Source: Streptomyces albofaciens JCM 4342 (GTDB lineage: Bacteria; Actinomycetota; Actinomycetes; Streptomycetales; Streptomycetaceae). Taken from it: a stretch of 64,000 bases of DNA. Positions within the stretch are counted from its first letter, which is position 1. Each line of letters opens with the position of its first letter. Positions 1 to 7,647 of the stretch are shown piece by piece. The stretch spans positions 1,054,001-1,118,000 of the forward strand of contig NZ_PDCM01000002.1 in the NCBI RefSeq assembly GCF_008634025.1, in the 5' to 3' direction. The notes beneath the pieces are model-generated. The model was not told the origin of the DNA. It saw only the letters and a program-made list of their open reading frames with translations, and searched no databases. The position numbers and the translations under genes were made by a program.

Positions 1-284
1 GGGCCCTGGCCGACTTCCAGGTGGCTGAGCACGTTCTCGCACTGGTCCGTGCCCTCGTCCTGGCCCGCGAAGACGACCAGGGGCCCGAAGCCGGTGGTGG
101 TGCCGTAGATCTCACGGCCCTCGTTCATGCAGGCGTGTAGGTAGTCGTGGCAGCGCGCGACGGCCTTACGGGAGTCGTCGTCGAGCCGTACGGTGACGGG
201 CCCGGCGGCGGTTTCGAGCGCCTCGGGGGTCAGGCGCGAGGGGAACGTCAGCTCGGCGGTGGGGGGTCGCAGGGTCGAGGGCAT
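1..284 (-). CDS. Aromatic amino acid ammonia-lyase (HAL/PAL/TAL family), N-terminal part
   Basis: Only the first 94 codons are in the window; the gene continues past the left edge. It begins at an ATG preceded by AAGGA about six bases upstream. The motif IYGTTTGFGPL near residue 60 is the N-terminal signature of the MIO-dependent lyase family, with the conserved catalytic tyrosine. The family removes ammonia from His, Phe or Tyr, or acts as an aminomutase. The MIO loop (Ala-Ser-Gly) is outside the window, so substrate cannot be judged. It lies 46 bp downstream of the chain-length-factor-like gene and is probably the fourth gene of that operon. Next to a ketoacyl synthase pair and an acyl-CoA ligase, a role supplying cinnamate or coumarate is a reasonable inference; histidine catabolism is the less likely alternative. 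Confidence 0.8.
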   Translation of the reverse strand, partial: MPSTLRPPTAELTFPSRLTPEALETAAGPVTVRLDDDSRKAVARCHDYLHACMNEGREIYGTTTGFGPLVVFAGQDEGTDQCENVLSHLEVGQG

Positions 285-330
285 CGTCTTCCTTGGAGAG
301 GTTCGGTGCGGGACGCCGGGACGGTGGGGT

Positions 331-909
331 TCAGGGACCGCCGGTCGTGTACAGGCGGGCCCAGGCCCTGCCGGGTGCCTCCGGGCTGTCGGCAGGGTCG
401 GCGGCGATGGCCAGGACCTGGCCGGCGTCGCCCGTCGCGAGGAGGCGGGCCGCGGTCGCACGGGCCGCGGCGAGCGGGTCGCCGATGGCGAGGGTGGCGA
501 CGAGCGGGCCGGTCAGGCCCCATACGACGCTGAGGTGGCCGAGCGCCGTGGAGGGCACGTTCTGGAACAGCAGCGGTTTGGGCACCTGGCGCCGTTCGGT
601 CACCGCGTGGTCGATGGCGGCCTGGGTGACCAGGTCGCCGCGGGTGGCAGCGAGGACGAGCGCGGTGCGCGGGCCGGTGTCCGGGGGCAGCGGGGGCGTG
701 CCGTACCGGTCGGTGAGGCAGCGCTCGCCGACGGCCACCAGCAGCGGCGCGAAGGCGGAGGTCTCGAAGCGCGGCACCTCCGGCAGGCGGGCCTCCGGGT
801 CGTCCGGGGGCGGCCACTGGGCACGGGTTTCGACGGTCGGTTCCATGGCGTCCTCGGGGGCTCTGCCCGCACGCATGACGTCGTGCGGCACGGGGCGGAC
901 TTCGGTCAC
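331..909 (-). CDS. Ketoacyl synthase N-terminal-like / chain-length-factor-like protein
   Basis: A 192-residue protein starting at a GTG that overlaps the TGA of the upstream ketoacyl synthase (GTGA), which implies translational coupling. The middle contains KPLLFQNVPSTALGHLSVV, resembling the substrate-cavity strand of ketoacyl synthase N-terminal domains (the Ketoacyl-synt_2 type found beside aryl-polyene synthases). There is no cysteine at the nucleophile position and no His-His pair, so it should be catalytically inactive. Known partners of this kind act as chain-length factors in KS heterodimers. I infer it pairs with the gene immediately upstream. It is much shorter than a full CLF (about 400 residues), which is a reason for caution. 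Confidence 0.65.
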   Translation of the reverse strand: MTEVRPVPHDVMRAGRAPEDAMEPTVETRAQWPPPDDPEARLPEVPRFETSAFAPLLVAVGERCLTDRYGTPPLPPDTGPRTALVLAATRGDLVTQAAIDHAVTERRQVPKPLLFQNVPSTALGHLSVVWGLTGPLVATLAIGDPLAAARATAARLLATGDAGQVLAIAADPADSPEAPGRAWARLYTTGGP

Positions 910-1970
910 GGCATCGCCAGGAGGAGGGCCGTGCAGACGCCGCCGAAGCCGCTGTTGAGGCTGAGGGCGTAGCGGGACTGCGGGGCGCGGCCCGGGTCGA
1001 GCACGAGGTCGAGGGGGCAGTCCTCGTCCGGGCCGAGGTGGTTGGCGTTGACGGGCAGCTCGCCGTGGCGGAAGGCGAGGGCGCAGACGGCCAGTTCGAC
1101 CAGGCCGGAGGCTTCCAGGCAGTGCCCGTGCAGGGCCTTGGTGGAGCTGACCGGGATCCGTGCGCCGTGCGGGGCCAGCGCGCCGACGATGGCGGCGGCC
1201 TCGCCCGCGTCGAAGGCCGGGGTGGCGGTGGCGTGGGCGTTCACATAACCGATCCGGTCGCCGGTGAGCCCGGCGCGGCGCAGCGCGGTGGCGACGGCCG
1301 CGGCGGGGCCCCGGCCGTCGGGGTGCGGGCGGCAGATGTGGTGGGCCTCGGCGGCGTTGCCCCAGCCGCGGACGACGGCCCACGGCGGTGCGGTGCCGGT
1401 GCGTTCGAGGACCACGGCGGCGGCGCCGTCGCCGAGCACCGGGCCGTCGCGGCCCGCGCTGAAGGGGCGGCAGACACCGCTGGGGGCGAGGATGCCGGCG
1501 CTGTCGAAGGCGGCGAACATGCTCGCGTCGACGAAACTGGCGCCGGCCACCACGGCCCGCCGCTCGGCGGTGGCCGCGATGAGATGGGACGCCTCGGCGA
1601 CGGCGGTGTTGGAGGCCGCGCAGGCGGCGGTGTGGACGGTGAGCGCCTCGCGCAGGCCGCAGGCGCCCGCCAGCTCGACGGCCAGGGCCGCCGTGTCGGG
1701 GCCCGCGTGCAGGGCGAGGACCAGGGGTGTGGCGGCCCGGTCGGCCGGGGTCAGCTCCGCCTGGTCGCAGGCCTCGCCGATGAGGTGGGCCAGCTCCGCG
1801 AACGGGTCGGGGGTGCCGGGGACGGTGGCGGCGTGGTGGGCGCTGTGCCGTGCGGTGTCGAAGCGGGTGACCGGTGTGGTGGCGGGGGTCGCGGAGGTCA
1901 GGCCCTTCCAGAGGGCGTCCGGGCCGTGGCCGTACGCGGTGAGGACCGACAGGCCGGTGACGCGCGCCAT
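906..1970 (-). CDS. Beta-ketoacyl synthase (FabF/type II PKS KS-like)
   Basis: A 354-residue condensing enzyme with all three catalytic residues: Cys117 in HTAACAASN, His246 in NAHATAT and His283 in the GH of TKALHGHCLEASG. It starts at an ATG overlapping the stop of the upstream P450 (ATGA) and ends overlapping the start of the downstream CLF-like gene (GTGA), so P450, KS and CLF-like protein should be made together. It is shorter than housekeeping FabF (about 410 residues). The family performs decarboxylative Claisen condensation on acyl-ACP. Neighbours (aromatic lyase, acyl-CoA ligase, P450) suggest a small specialised pathway rather than fatty acid synthesis. No ACP, ketoreductase or dehydratase is visible here; they may lie left of the window. 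Confidence 0.85.
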   Translation of the reverse strand: MARVTGLSVLTAYGHGPDALWKGLTSATPATTPVTRFDTARHSAHHAATVPGTPDPFAELAHLIGEACDQAELTPADRAATPLVLALHAGPDTAALAVELAGACGLREALTVHTAACAASNTAVAEASHLIAATAERRAVVAGASFVDASMFAAFDSAGILAPSGVCRPFSAGRDGPVLGDGAAAVVLERTGTAPPWAVVRGWGNAAEAHHICRPHPDGRGPAAAVATALRRAGLTGDRIGYVNAHATATPAFDAGEAAAIVGALAPHGARIPVSSTKALHGHCLEASGLVELAVCALAFRHGELPVNANHLGPDEDCPLDLVLDPGRAPQSRYALSLNSGFGGVCTALLLAMP

Positions 1971-3229
1971 CAGGAGGCCACCGCATGCCGGGGCTGGAAG
2001 GTGACGGGCAGCTCCGTCAGGCCCGCGGTGACGTGCAGGTGGGTGATGCCGCCCGTGGAGCCGCGCTGCCAGGGCAGCGTGTCGAGCGGCCGGGCGGCGG
2101 CGAGCCCGGGCAGGCGGCGCAGCACGGCGCCGAGGGCCGTACGGCACAGTCCGGCCGCGAACTGGCTGCCGAGGCAGAAGTGCGGGCCGTGCGCGAAGAC
2201 CAGGTCCTGGCCGGGGTCCCGGTCGAGGTCGAGGCGGTTGGGGGCGGTGAAGCGGCGGGGGTCGCGGTTGGCGAGGGCGAGGTGCACGATCACCGCGTCC
2301 CCCGGCTCCAGCCGGGCGCCGTACAGCTCCGTCGGCCGGGTGGCGAAGCGCGGCATGGTGGCGGCCAGCGGGGAGGTGTAGCGCAGCAGTTCGCCGAGTC
2401 CTCCGGTCACCCGGTCGGGGTCGGCGAGGAGGTCGGGGCGGTGCCAGAGCGCGTACAGGCTCGACGTGAGGAAGTCGGCGACCGGTTCGTAGGCGGAGAC
2501 GAGGAGCAGGAAGAGGGTGGAGGTCAGCTGCCCTTCGTCCAGGCCCGCGGCGTCGGCGTGCGCGATCATCGCGCTGACGGCGTCGGCCCCGGGGCTGTCG
2601 CGCCGGAAGGCCACCAGGTCGCGCATCAGCTCGCTCATGGCCGTACGGTCGGCGGCGTACCGCACGCGGTCCGGGGAGCCGGGGGGATCGAACAGCGGGG
2701 ACGGGCCCCAGCGCCGCAGCTCCAGGGCGCGCCGGACGAAATCGGGCGGATAGCCGAGGTGTCCGGTGATGGCCCGGACGGCGAAGGGGTGGGCGAACTC
2801 GTGGACGAGGTCGGCGCGGCCGCGGCCGGCGATCTCGTCGAGCAGGGTCTCGGCGAGTGCTTCCGCGCGGTCGGTGGCGGCCCGCACACGGTCGGGCGTG
2901 AACGCCGACGCGCCCAGTTCACGCAGCTGCCGGTGGAGGTCGCCGTCGTTGTTGAGCATGCTGCGGACGATGGTGTCGGTGACCTCCTTGTCGGTGAAGG
3001 CCAGGTAGTCCGTCCAGCGCTCGCCGCCCCGGACGGCCGGTTTCGCGAAGCCGGTGTCCGTCAGCACCTCGCGCGCGGCGTCGTAACCGGACGCGACCCA
3101 GGCGGTGGAGCCGTCGGGCAGCTCCGCGCGCCACACCGGGGGTTCGCCGCGGGTGTCGATGCGCTCGGCCTCGGGGCTGTGGCGGATCCGCGCGTCCATC
3201 AGAAGTGCCGTACCGGGCCCTGCGGTCAC
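1970..3229 (-). CDS. Cytochrome P450 with atypical I-helix
   Basis: A 419-residue soluble bacterial P450. The heme-ligand motif [11 protein letters not shown] (about residue 350) and the K-helix ExxR (GELLRY, about residue 281) are present. The I-helix reads LLVSAYEPVADF instead of the usual AGxET(T), so the acid is kept but the conserved threonine is valine. I prefer the GTG at 3229 because GGGAGG sits five bases before it; an ATG at 3256 would add nine residues but has no ribosome binding site. It is the first gene of the operon P450-KS-CLF-lyase and reads away from the divergent acyl-CoA ligase. The substrate is unknown. Confidence 0.88.
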   Translation of the reverse strand: MTAGPGTALLMDARIRHSPEAERIDTRGEPPVWRAELPDGSTAWVASGYDAAREVLTDTGFAKPAVRGGERWTDYLAFTDKEVTDTIVRSMLNNDGDLHRQLRELGASAFTPDRVRAATDRAEALAETLLDEIAGRGRADLVHEFAHPFAVRAITGHLGYPPDFVRRALELRRWGPSPLFDPPGSPDRVRYAADRTAMSELMRDLVAFRRDSPGADAVSAMIAHADAAGLDEGQLTSTLFLLLVSAYEPVADFLTSSLYALWHRPDLLADPDRVTGGLGELLRYTSPLAATMPRFATRPTELYGARLEPGDAVIVHLALANRDPRRFTAPNRLDLDRDPGQDLVFAHGPHFCLGSQFAAGLCRTALGAVLRRLPGLAAARPLDTLPWQRGSTGGITHLHVTAGLTELPVTFQPRHAVAS

Positions 3230-3258
3230 CGCAGCCTCCCCACTCGTCGAACACATAG

Positions 3259-3300
3259 CGTCACTATTAAATTACCATCGGTGATATCTCGTCACTACGC
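3259..3300. promoter_or_regulatory. Divergent promoter/operator region between P450 operon and acyl-CoA ligase
   Basis: A sharply AT-rich stretch (for example TATTAAATTACC) lies in otherwise very GC-rich DNA between two divergent genes. CGTCACTA occurs twice as a direct repeat, at 3259-3266 and 3290-3297, about three helical turns apart, which suggests a regulator binding site. No regulator gene is visible nearby. Confidence 0.5.
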
Positions 3301-3364
3301 GCCTCACCCGCACGGGTGAGGCACCCCCTCACCACCCCCGAGGCGAACGGAGCGGAACCGGCAC

Positions 3365-4900
3365 ATGGACGACGAAGGCATCGGCACCTGGGCCCTACGG
3401 CGGGCCCGGCGCACCCCGCACCGCACGGCGCTCGTCCACGACGGCGCACCGGTCAGCTACGCCGGCCTGTACGAACACGCCGCCCGCATCGCCCGCGTCC
3501 TGCGGGAACACGGCGTGCACCACGGCGACCGGGTGGGCTTCCTCGGCCCCAACCGGCCCGGTTTCCTGGCGTCCCTGTTCGCCGCGGGCCTGACGGGCGC
3601 GGTGTTCGTCCCGTTCAACGTACGGCTCACCCCACCGGAACTGGCCTGGCAGCTGGCCGACTGCGGGGCCCGGGTGCTGCTGCGGTCCGGGAGCCGGGTG
3701 AGGGTTGCGGGCGTCGAGGGGGTGACGGTGGTGGACGTGGACGAGGCGGCCGTACCGAACGCGGACGAAGCGGCCGTACGGAACGGAGGGGCACCCCGCG
3801 AACGGCCCGCGACGGTGGCGGCCGACGACCCCTGCCTCATCCTCTACACCTCCGGCACCACCGGACGGCCCAAGGGCGCCGTCCTCAGCCACGCCAACCT
3901 CACCTGGAACGCCGTCAACGTCCTGATCGACGAGGATCTGACGGCCGACGAGGTCGCCCTGGTCGCGGCGCCGCTCTACCACGCCGCGGCGCTGGGCATG
4001 CAGGCCCTGCCGGTGCTGCTGAAGGGAGGTACGTGTGTGCTCATGGAGTACTTCGACGCGGGCGCGGCGCTCGGGGCGATCGAGCGGCACCGCGTCACGT
4101 CCCTGTTCGGTGTGCCCACCATGTTCCGGTGGATGGCCGATCACCCACGGTGGCCGCACGCCGACCTGTCGTCCCTGCGCACCCTGGTGTGCGGCGGCGC
4201 GCCCGTACCCGAAGCCCTGACGGCCACCTACGCACAGCGGGGACTCACGCTCCGTCAGGGATACGGGCTGACGGAGGCGGCCCCCGGCGTCCTGCTGACG
4301 CAGCACGGGCGTGCCGACGCCGGACCGGCGCACGCGGGAGCACCCCGCGCCGGAGTGCCGCACTTCTTCACCGACGTGCGCGTCGCGGCCCCCGGCCCGA
4401 GCGGTCCCGCCGGGGCGGACCCCGCCGCCGGCCGGACCGGCGAACTCCTCGTACGCGGCCCGAACGTCATGACCGGCTACTGGAACCGGCCCCGGGAGAC
4501 CGAGGCCGCGCTCGCGGACGGCTGGCTCCGCACGGGCGACGTCGCGCACCTCGACGCGGACGGCGGGCTGACCGTCATGGACCGCCTCAAGGAGGTGATC
4601 ATCTCAGGCGGCGAGAACGTCTACCCGGCCGAGGTCGAGCACGCGCTGCTGGCCCACCCGGACGTCGCCGACTGCGCCGTGATCCCCGTACCCGACGCGG
4701 AGTGGGGCGAGGTCAGCCGCGCGGTCCTGGTGGCGGCACCGGGCGTGGCCCTCGACCCGGAAGCGGTCCTCGCCTCCCTCAGGGGCCGCCTGGCCGCGTT
4801 CAAGATCCCCCGCTCCGCCGTGATCGCGCCGGACCTCCCCCGCACCGGCACGGGCAAGGCCGTACGCCGGCAGATCCAGGCGCGCTACGGCTCGGCGTGA
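3365..4900 (+). CDS. ANL-family acyl-CoA ligase (fatty/aryl acid-CoA synthetase)
   Basis: A 511-residue adenylate-forming enzyme. It has the phosphate loop YTSGTTGRPKG (about residues 161-171), GYGLTEA (about 298), the hinge region RTGD (about 388) with DRLKEVIISGGENVYP, and the C-terminal catalytic lysine in PRTGTGKAVRR. It activates a carboxylic acid through an acyl-AMP and transfers it to CoA. It is divergent from the lyase/KS/P450 operon and shares the AT-rich intergenic region, so it may activate an aromatic acid made by the lyase. Residues about 125-145 carry a short internal duplication (EAAVPNAD / EAAVRNGG). The acid substrate cannot be read from the sequence. Confidence 0.9.
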   Translation: MDDEGIGTWALRRARRTPHRTALVHDGAPVSYAGLYEHAARIARVLREHGVHHGDRVGFLGPNRPGFLASLFAAGLTGAVFVPFNVRLTPPELAWQLADCGARVLLRSGSRVRVAGVEGVTVVDVDEAAVPNADEAAVRNGGAPRERPATVAADDPCLILYTSGTTGRPKGAVLSHANLTWNAVNVLIDEDLTADEVALVAAPLYHAAALGMQALPVLLKGGTCVLMEYFDAGAALGAIERHRVTSLFGVPTMFRWMADHPRWPHADLSSLRTLVCGGAPVPEALTATYAQRGLTLRQGYGLTEAAPGVLLTQHGRADAGPAHAGAPRAGVPHFFTDVRVAAPGPSGPAGADPAAGRTGELLVRGPNVMTGYWNRPRETEAALADGWLRTGDVAHLDADGGLTVMDRLKEVIISGGENVYPAEVEHALLAHPDVADCAVIPVPDAEWGEVSRAVLVAAPGVALDPEAVLASLRGRLAAFKIPRSAVIAPDLPRTGTGKAVRRQIQARYGSA

Positions 4901-4914
4901 GGCCCGGCGGACGT

Positions 4915-5265
4915 TCAGCGATGGCTCACCACATTCACCACCTTCCCGTTCGGGTCCCGCACGAAGAACCGCCGCACCCCCCACTCCTCGTCCCGCGGCT
5001 CCCGCACGACGGTCGCCCCACCGGCCACCACCGCGGCGTACACGGCGTCCACGTCATCCACCTCGACGCTCAGGTCCGGCGGGGTGTCGGGCGCACCGCG
5101 GTCCTCGGTCATGAGGATGACCTGCGCGGTGGGGTTCTCCGGCGACGCCATCGTCAGCACCCACCCCAGGTCCATCACCGCCTCGAACCCGAGCAGCCCA
5201 TAGAACTCCCGGCTCCCCTCCATGTCCTGCGAATGGATGTCGGGCACGACTCTTCGGACGGACAT
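4915..5265 (-). CDS. VOC (glyoxalase/bleomycin resistance) family protein
   Basis: A 116-residue single-domain protein with the two beta-alpha-beta-beta-beta halves of the vicinal oxygen chelate fold. MSVRRVVPDIHSQDMEGSRE opens the first half and RRFFVRDPNGKVVNVVSH closes the second. The ATG at 5265 has AAGGAG seven bases upstream, so I prefer it to the upstream ATG at 5325. It lies tail to tail with the acyl-CoA ligase, 14 bp away. The family includes metal-dependent isomerases, dioxygenases and drug-binding proteins; the specific role is unknown. Confidence 0.8.
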   Translation of the reverse strand: MSVRRVVPDIHSQDMEGSREFYGLLGFEAVMDLGWVLTMASPENPTAQVILMTEDRGAPDTPPDLSVEVDDVDAVYAAVVAGGATVVREPRDEEWGVRRFFVRDPNGKVVNVVSHR

Positions 5266-5435
5266 CAGCGGCTCCTTCTCGGACGGAACGAGGGACGGGT
5301 GGAACAGACGGAACGGAAGGACCATGCGTCGCCACTGCCCCGACTATCGCAGCGGGCACTGACAACGGGCCGGATCCCGTACCGGATTTCCGCTGCGCCT
5401 GTCTCCCCGGCCGCTCCCCCGCTAGCGTCGGATCC

Positions 5436-5957
5436 ATGATCGTATGGCTCAACGGCACCCATGGCGCGGGCAAGACGACGACCGGCGCGCTCGTGCAGCA
5501 GCTGATCCCGGATTCCCGGGTGTTCGATGCCGAGAAGGTCGGCGAGACGCTGATGGACATCAGACCGGGGCTGCCCTGGACGGGCAACTTCCAGCACTGG
5601 CCGCCGTGGCGGCCGCTCGTGGTCGAGACCGCCCGCCGCGTGCTCGACTACACCGGCGGCACCCTGGTGATGCCCATGACGGTCCTGGTCGAGGAGTACT
5701 GGCGGGAGATCAGCACGGGCCTCGCCGAACACACCGTTCCGGTACGGCACTTCGTCCTCCACGCCGACCAGGACACCCTCCGCCGGCGCATCGAGGGGGA
5801 CACGGTCATGGGCCCGTCCCCGTTCCGTCTCCAGTATCTTGAGCCCTACGCCGAGGCGGCCCGCACGTGGCTGCACGCCGAGGCCGAGGTCATCGACACC
5901 ACGCACCGCACGCCCGAGCAGGCCGCGCTGCTGATCGCGGAGGCCGTCAAGAGCTGA
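5436..5957 (+). CDS. TmrB-like P-loop ATPase/kinase
   Basis: A 173-residue protein starting MIVWLNGTHGAGKTTTG with a Walker A motif at residues 7-15. The arrangement, with VFDAEKVGETL after the P-loop, FQHWPPWRPLV and TLVMPMTVLVEEYW, closely follows what I recall of the Bacillus TmrB tunicamycin-resistance protein. TmrB binds ATP and is thought to protect cells by binding tunicamycin; whether this homologue has that activity is inference. It stands alone between a minus-strand VOC gene and a minus-strand ABC operon. An alternative reading is a generic nucleoside or small-molecule kinase. Confidence 0.75.
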   Translation: MIVWLNGTHGAGKTTTGALVQQLIPDSRVFDAEKVGETLMDIRPGLPWTGNFQHWPPWRPLVVETARRVLDYTGGTLVMPMTVLVEEYWREISTGLAEHTVPVRHFVLHADQDTLRRRIEGDTVMGPSPFRLQYLEPYAEAARTWLHAEAEVIDTTHRTPEQAALLIAEAVKS

Positions 5958-5975
5958 CGTCCGCCCGCACGGTGG

Positions 5976-6635
5976 TCACCCGCGGTCCAGCTCGTCCCAC
6001 CCCACCGTCCGGCCGCACCACCGCTCCAACAGCACCCGGTCGTGCCCCACCGCCAGCAGTCCCGCCCCCGACTCGCTGCGGTAGTCCTCGACCACCGCCA
6101 CCAGGGCCGCCGTGGTCGACGCGTCGAGCATGGCGGTCATCTCGTCGCAGATGAGCCAGCGGGGGCGCAGGACCAGGGCGCGGGCCAGGCAGGCGCGTTG
6201 CAGCTGGCCGTCGCTGACCTCGTGGGGGCGGCGGGTCAGCAGGTCGCCGGAGAGACCGACGGCGGGGGCCAGTTCGGCCAGGCGGGCGGGGGCCTCGGCG
6301 CGGCGGCCGGTGGCGCGCAGGGGTTCGGTGATCAGGTCGGCCAGGCGGAGGCGGGGGTCGGCGGACAGGCGGGGCTGCTGGAAGACGACGCCGTACGCGG
6401 TGCGCTGGGCGCGCGAGGCGCGGTGCCGGTAGCCGGTCGCGGGCTCGCCGTCCAGGACGACGGTGCCGGCGTCCGGGCGGTGCAGCAGGGCCGCCACCCG
6501 GGCCAGCGTCGATTTGCCGCAGCCGCTGGGGCCGAGCAGGCCGACGGCCTCGCCGGGCGCGATGCGCAGCGACACGTCGCGGACCACGGGGTGGTCGCGG
6601 TCGTAGCCCGCGGTGATCGAGCGGAGTTCAAGCAC
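5976..6635 (-). CDS. ABC importer ATPase, OppF/DppF/NikE-like, short form
   Basis: A 219-residue ATP-binding subunit, last gene of a five-gene importer operon. Walker A is GPSGCGKS (about 35-42), the Walker B region is LICDEMTAMLD, and the signature is degenerate (VSDGQ instead of LSGGQ). It starts at a GTG inside the upstream ATPase gene (8-bp overlap). It ends soon after the ATPase core and lacks the C-terminal oligopeptide-ATPase extension usual in OppF/DppF, so it resembles shorter NikE-type subunits. It would work as a heterodimer with the upstream ATPase on the membrane's inner face. Confidence 0.85.
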   Translation of the reverse strand: MLELRSITAGYDRDHPVVRDVSLRIAPGEAVGLLGPSGCGKSTLARVAALLHRPDAGTVVLDGEPATGYRHRASRAQRTAYGVVFQQPRLSADPRLRLADLITEPLRATGRRAEAPARLAELAPAVGLSGDLLTRRPHEVSDGQLQRACLARALVLRPRWLICDEMTAMLDASTTAALVAVVEDYRSESGAGLLAVGHDRVLLERWCGRTVGWDELDRG

Positions 6636-7647
6636 GGGCTGCTCCCCCGGGCGCGGCGGCCGCCGGTGTCTTCAGCGGGTGGTGGCAGGCGGTGCCGTCG
6701 GTGAGGGCGGGCACGGTGGTCGCGCACACGTCCGTACGCCGGTCGCAGCGGGCGGCGAAGGCACAGCCCGGCGGGAGGGCGCCCAGCTCCGGCGGCATGC
6801 CGGGGATCGGGGTGAAGGCGCGGTCCGGGAGGGCGTCGAGCAGGCCGCGCGCGTACGGGTGGCGGGGACCCGGGGTGCCGAAGAAGTCGGCGGCGTCGGC
6901 GAGTTCGACGATCCGGCCGGCGTACATGACGGCCACCCGGTCGGCGATCCGCTCGGCCGCCGCCAGATCGTGGGTGATCATGAGGAGCGCCCGGCCGGCG
7001 CCGTCCCGTTCGTCCCCGGGCGCGTCGATGTGGCGGCGCAGTTCGTCGACCGTGCGGTCCACGAGGTCGCGGTCGAGGCCGGTCGTCGGCTCGTCGGCGA
7101 GCAGCAGCGGGGCGTCGCCGACCAGCGCGAGGGCGGTCGCGGCGCGCTGGGCCAGGCCGCCGGACAGCTCGTGCGGGTGGCGGTCGAGGTGCCCGGCGGG
7201 GAAGGCGGCGCGCTCCGCGGCCTGCTCCGCGGCGGCCCGGAGGGCGTGCTTGGGGGTGCCGGTCAGTTCCCGGACGGTCTCTTCGAGCTGGGCCCGTACG
7301 GTGCGTACGGGCGTGAGGTGGGCGGCCGGGCTCTGCGGCACCAGGCCGATGCGGCGGCCGCGCACCGAGCGGGACAGTTCGCGTTCGGAGGCGGTGAGCA
7401 GTTCCACGCCGTCCAGGTGCGCGGCGCCGGCGGTCTCCGCGTTGCCCGGGAGGAGCCCGAGCAGGGCGGAGGCCAGGACGGACTTGCCGCAGCCGCTCTC
7501 GCCGACGAGGGCCAGGCAGTGGCCGGGCGCGAGGTCGAAGGACGCGTCGGTGACGGCGGCGACGTGCCGCCCGCCGCGCATCCGGAACCGTACGGACAGG
7601 TTGCGGACGGACAGGACGGGCGACGGGACGGTGGTCGGCGGGGTCAC
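6628..7647 (-). CDS. ABC importer ATPase, OppD/DppD/NikD-like
   Basis: A 339-residue ATPase with Walker A GESGCGKS (about 49-56), signature HELSGGLAQR, Walker B PLLLADEPT and the switch His in LMITHD. The C-terminal extension contains PGCAFAARCDRRTDVC, the cysteine-bearing oligopeptide/dipeptide ATPase C-terminal motif. The GTG start overlaps the stop of the upstream permease (GTGA) and has GGAG nine bases before it. It pairs with the downstream short ATPase. Confidence 0.9.
   Translation of the reverse strand: MTPPTTVPSPVLSVRNLSVRFRMRGGRHVAAVTDASFDLAPGHCLALVGESGCGKSVLASALLGLLPGNAETAGAAHLDGVELLTASERELSRSVRGRRIGLVPQSPAAHLTPVRTVRAQLEETVRELTGTPKHALRAAAEQAAERAAFPAGHLDRHPHELSGGLAQRAATALALVGDAPLLLADEPTTGLDRDLVDRTVDELRRHIDAPGDERDGAGRALLMITHDLAAAERIADRVAVMYAGRIVELADAADFFGTPGPRHPYARGLLDALPDRAFTPIPGMPPELGALPPGCAFAARCDRRTDVCATTVPALTDGTACHHPLKTPAAAAPGGAARA

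Noticed and set aside
331..1986. One long minus-strand protein spanning the CLF-like and KS regions
   Set aside because: The upstream part is a Pro/Arg-rich shadow in the wrong frame of the KS gene. The KS has intact catalytic motifs in another frame and overlaps the CLF-like start by GTGA.
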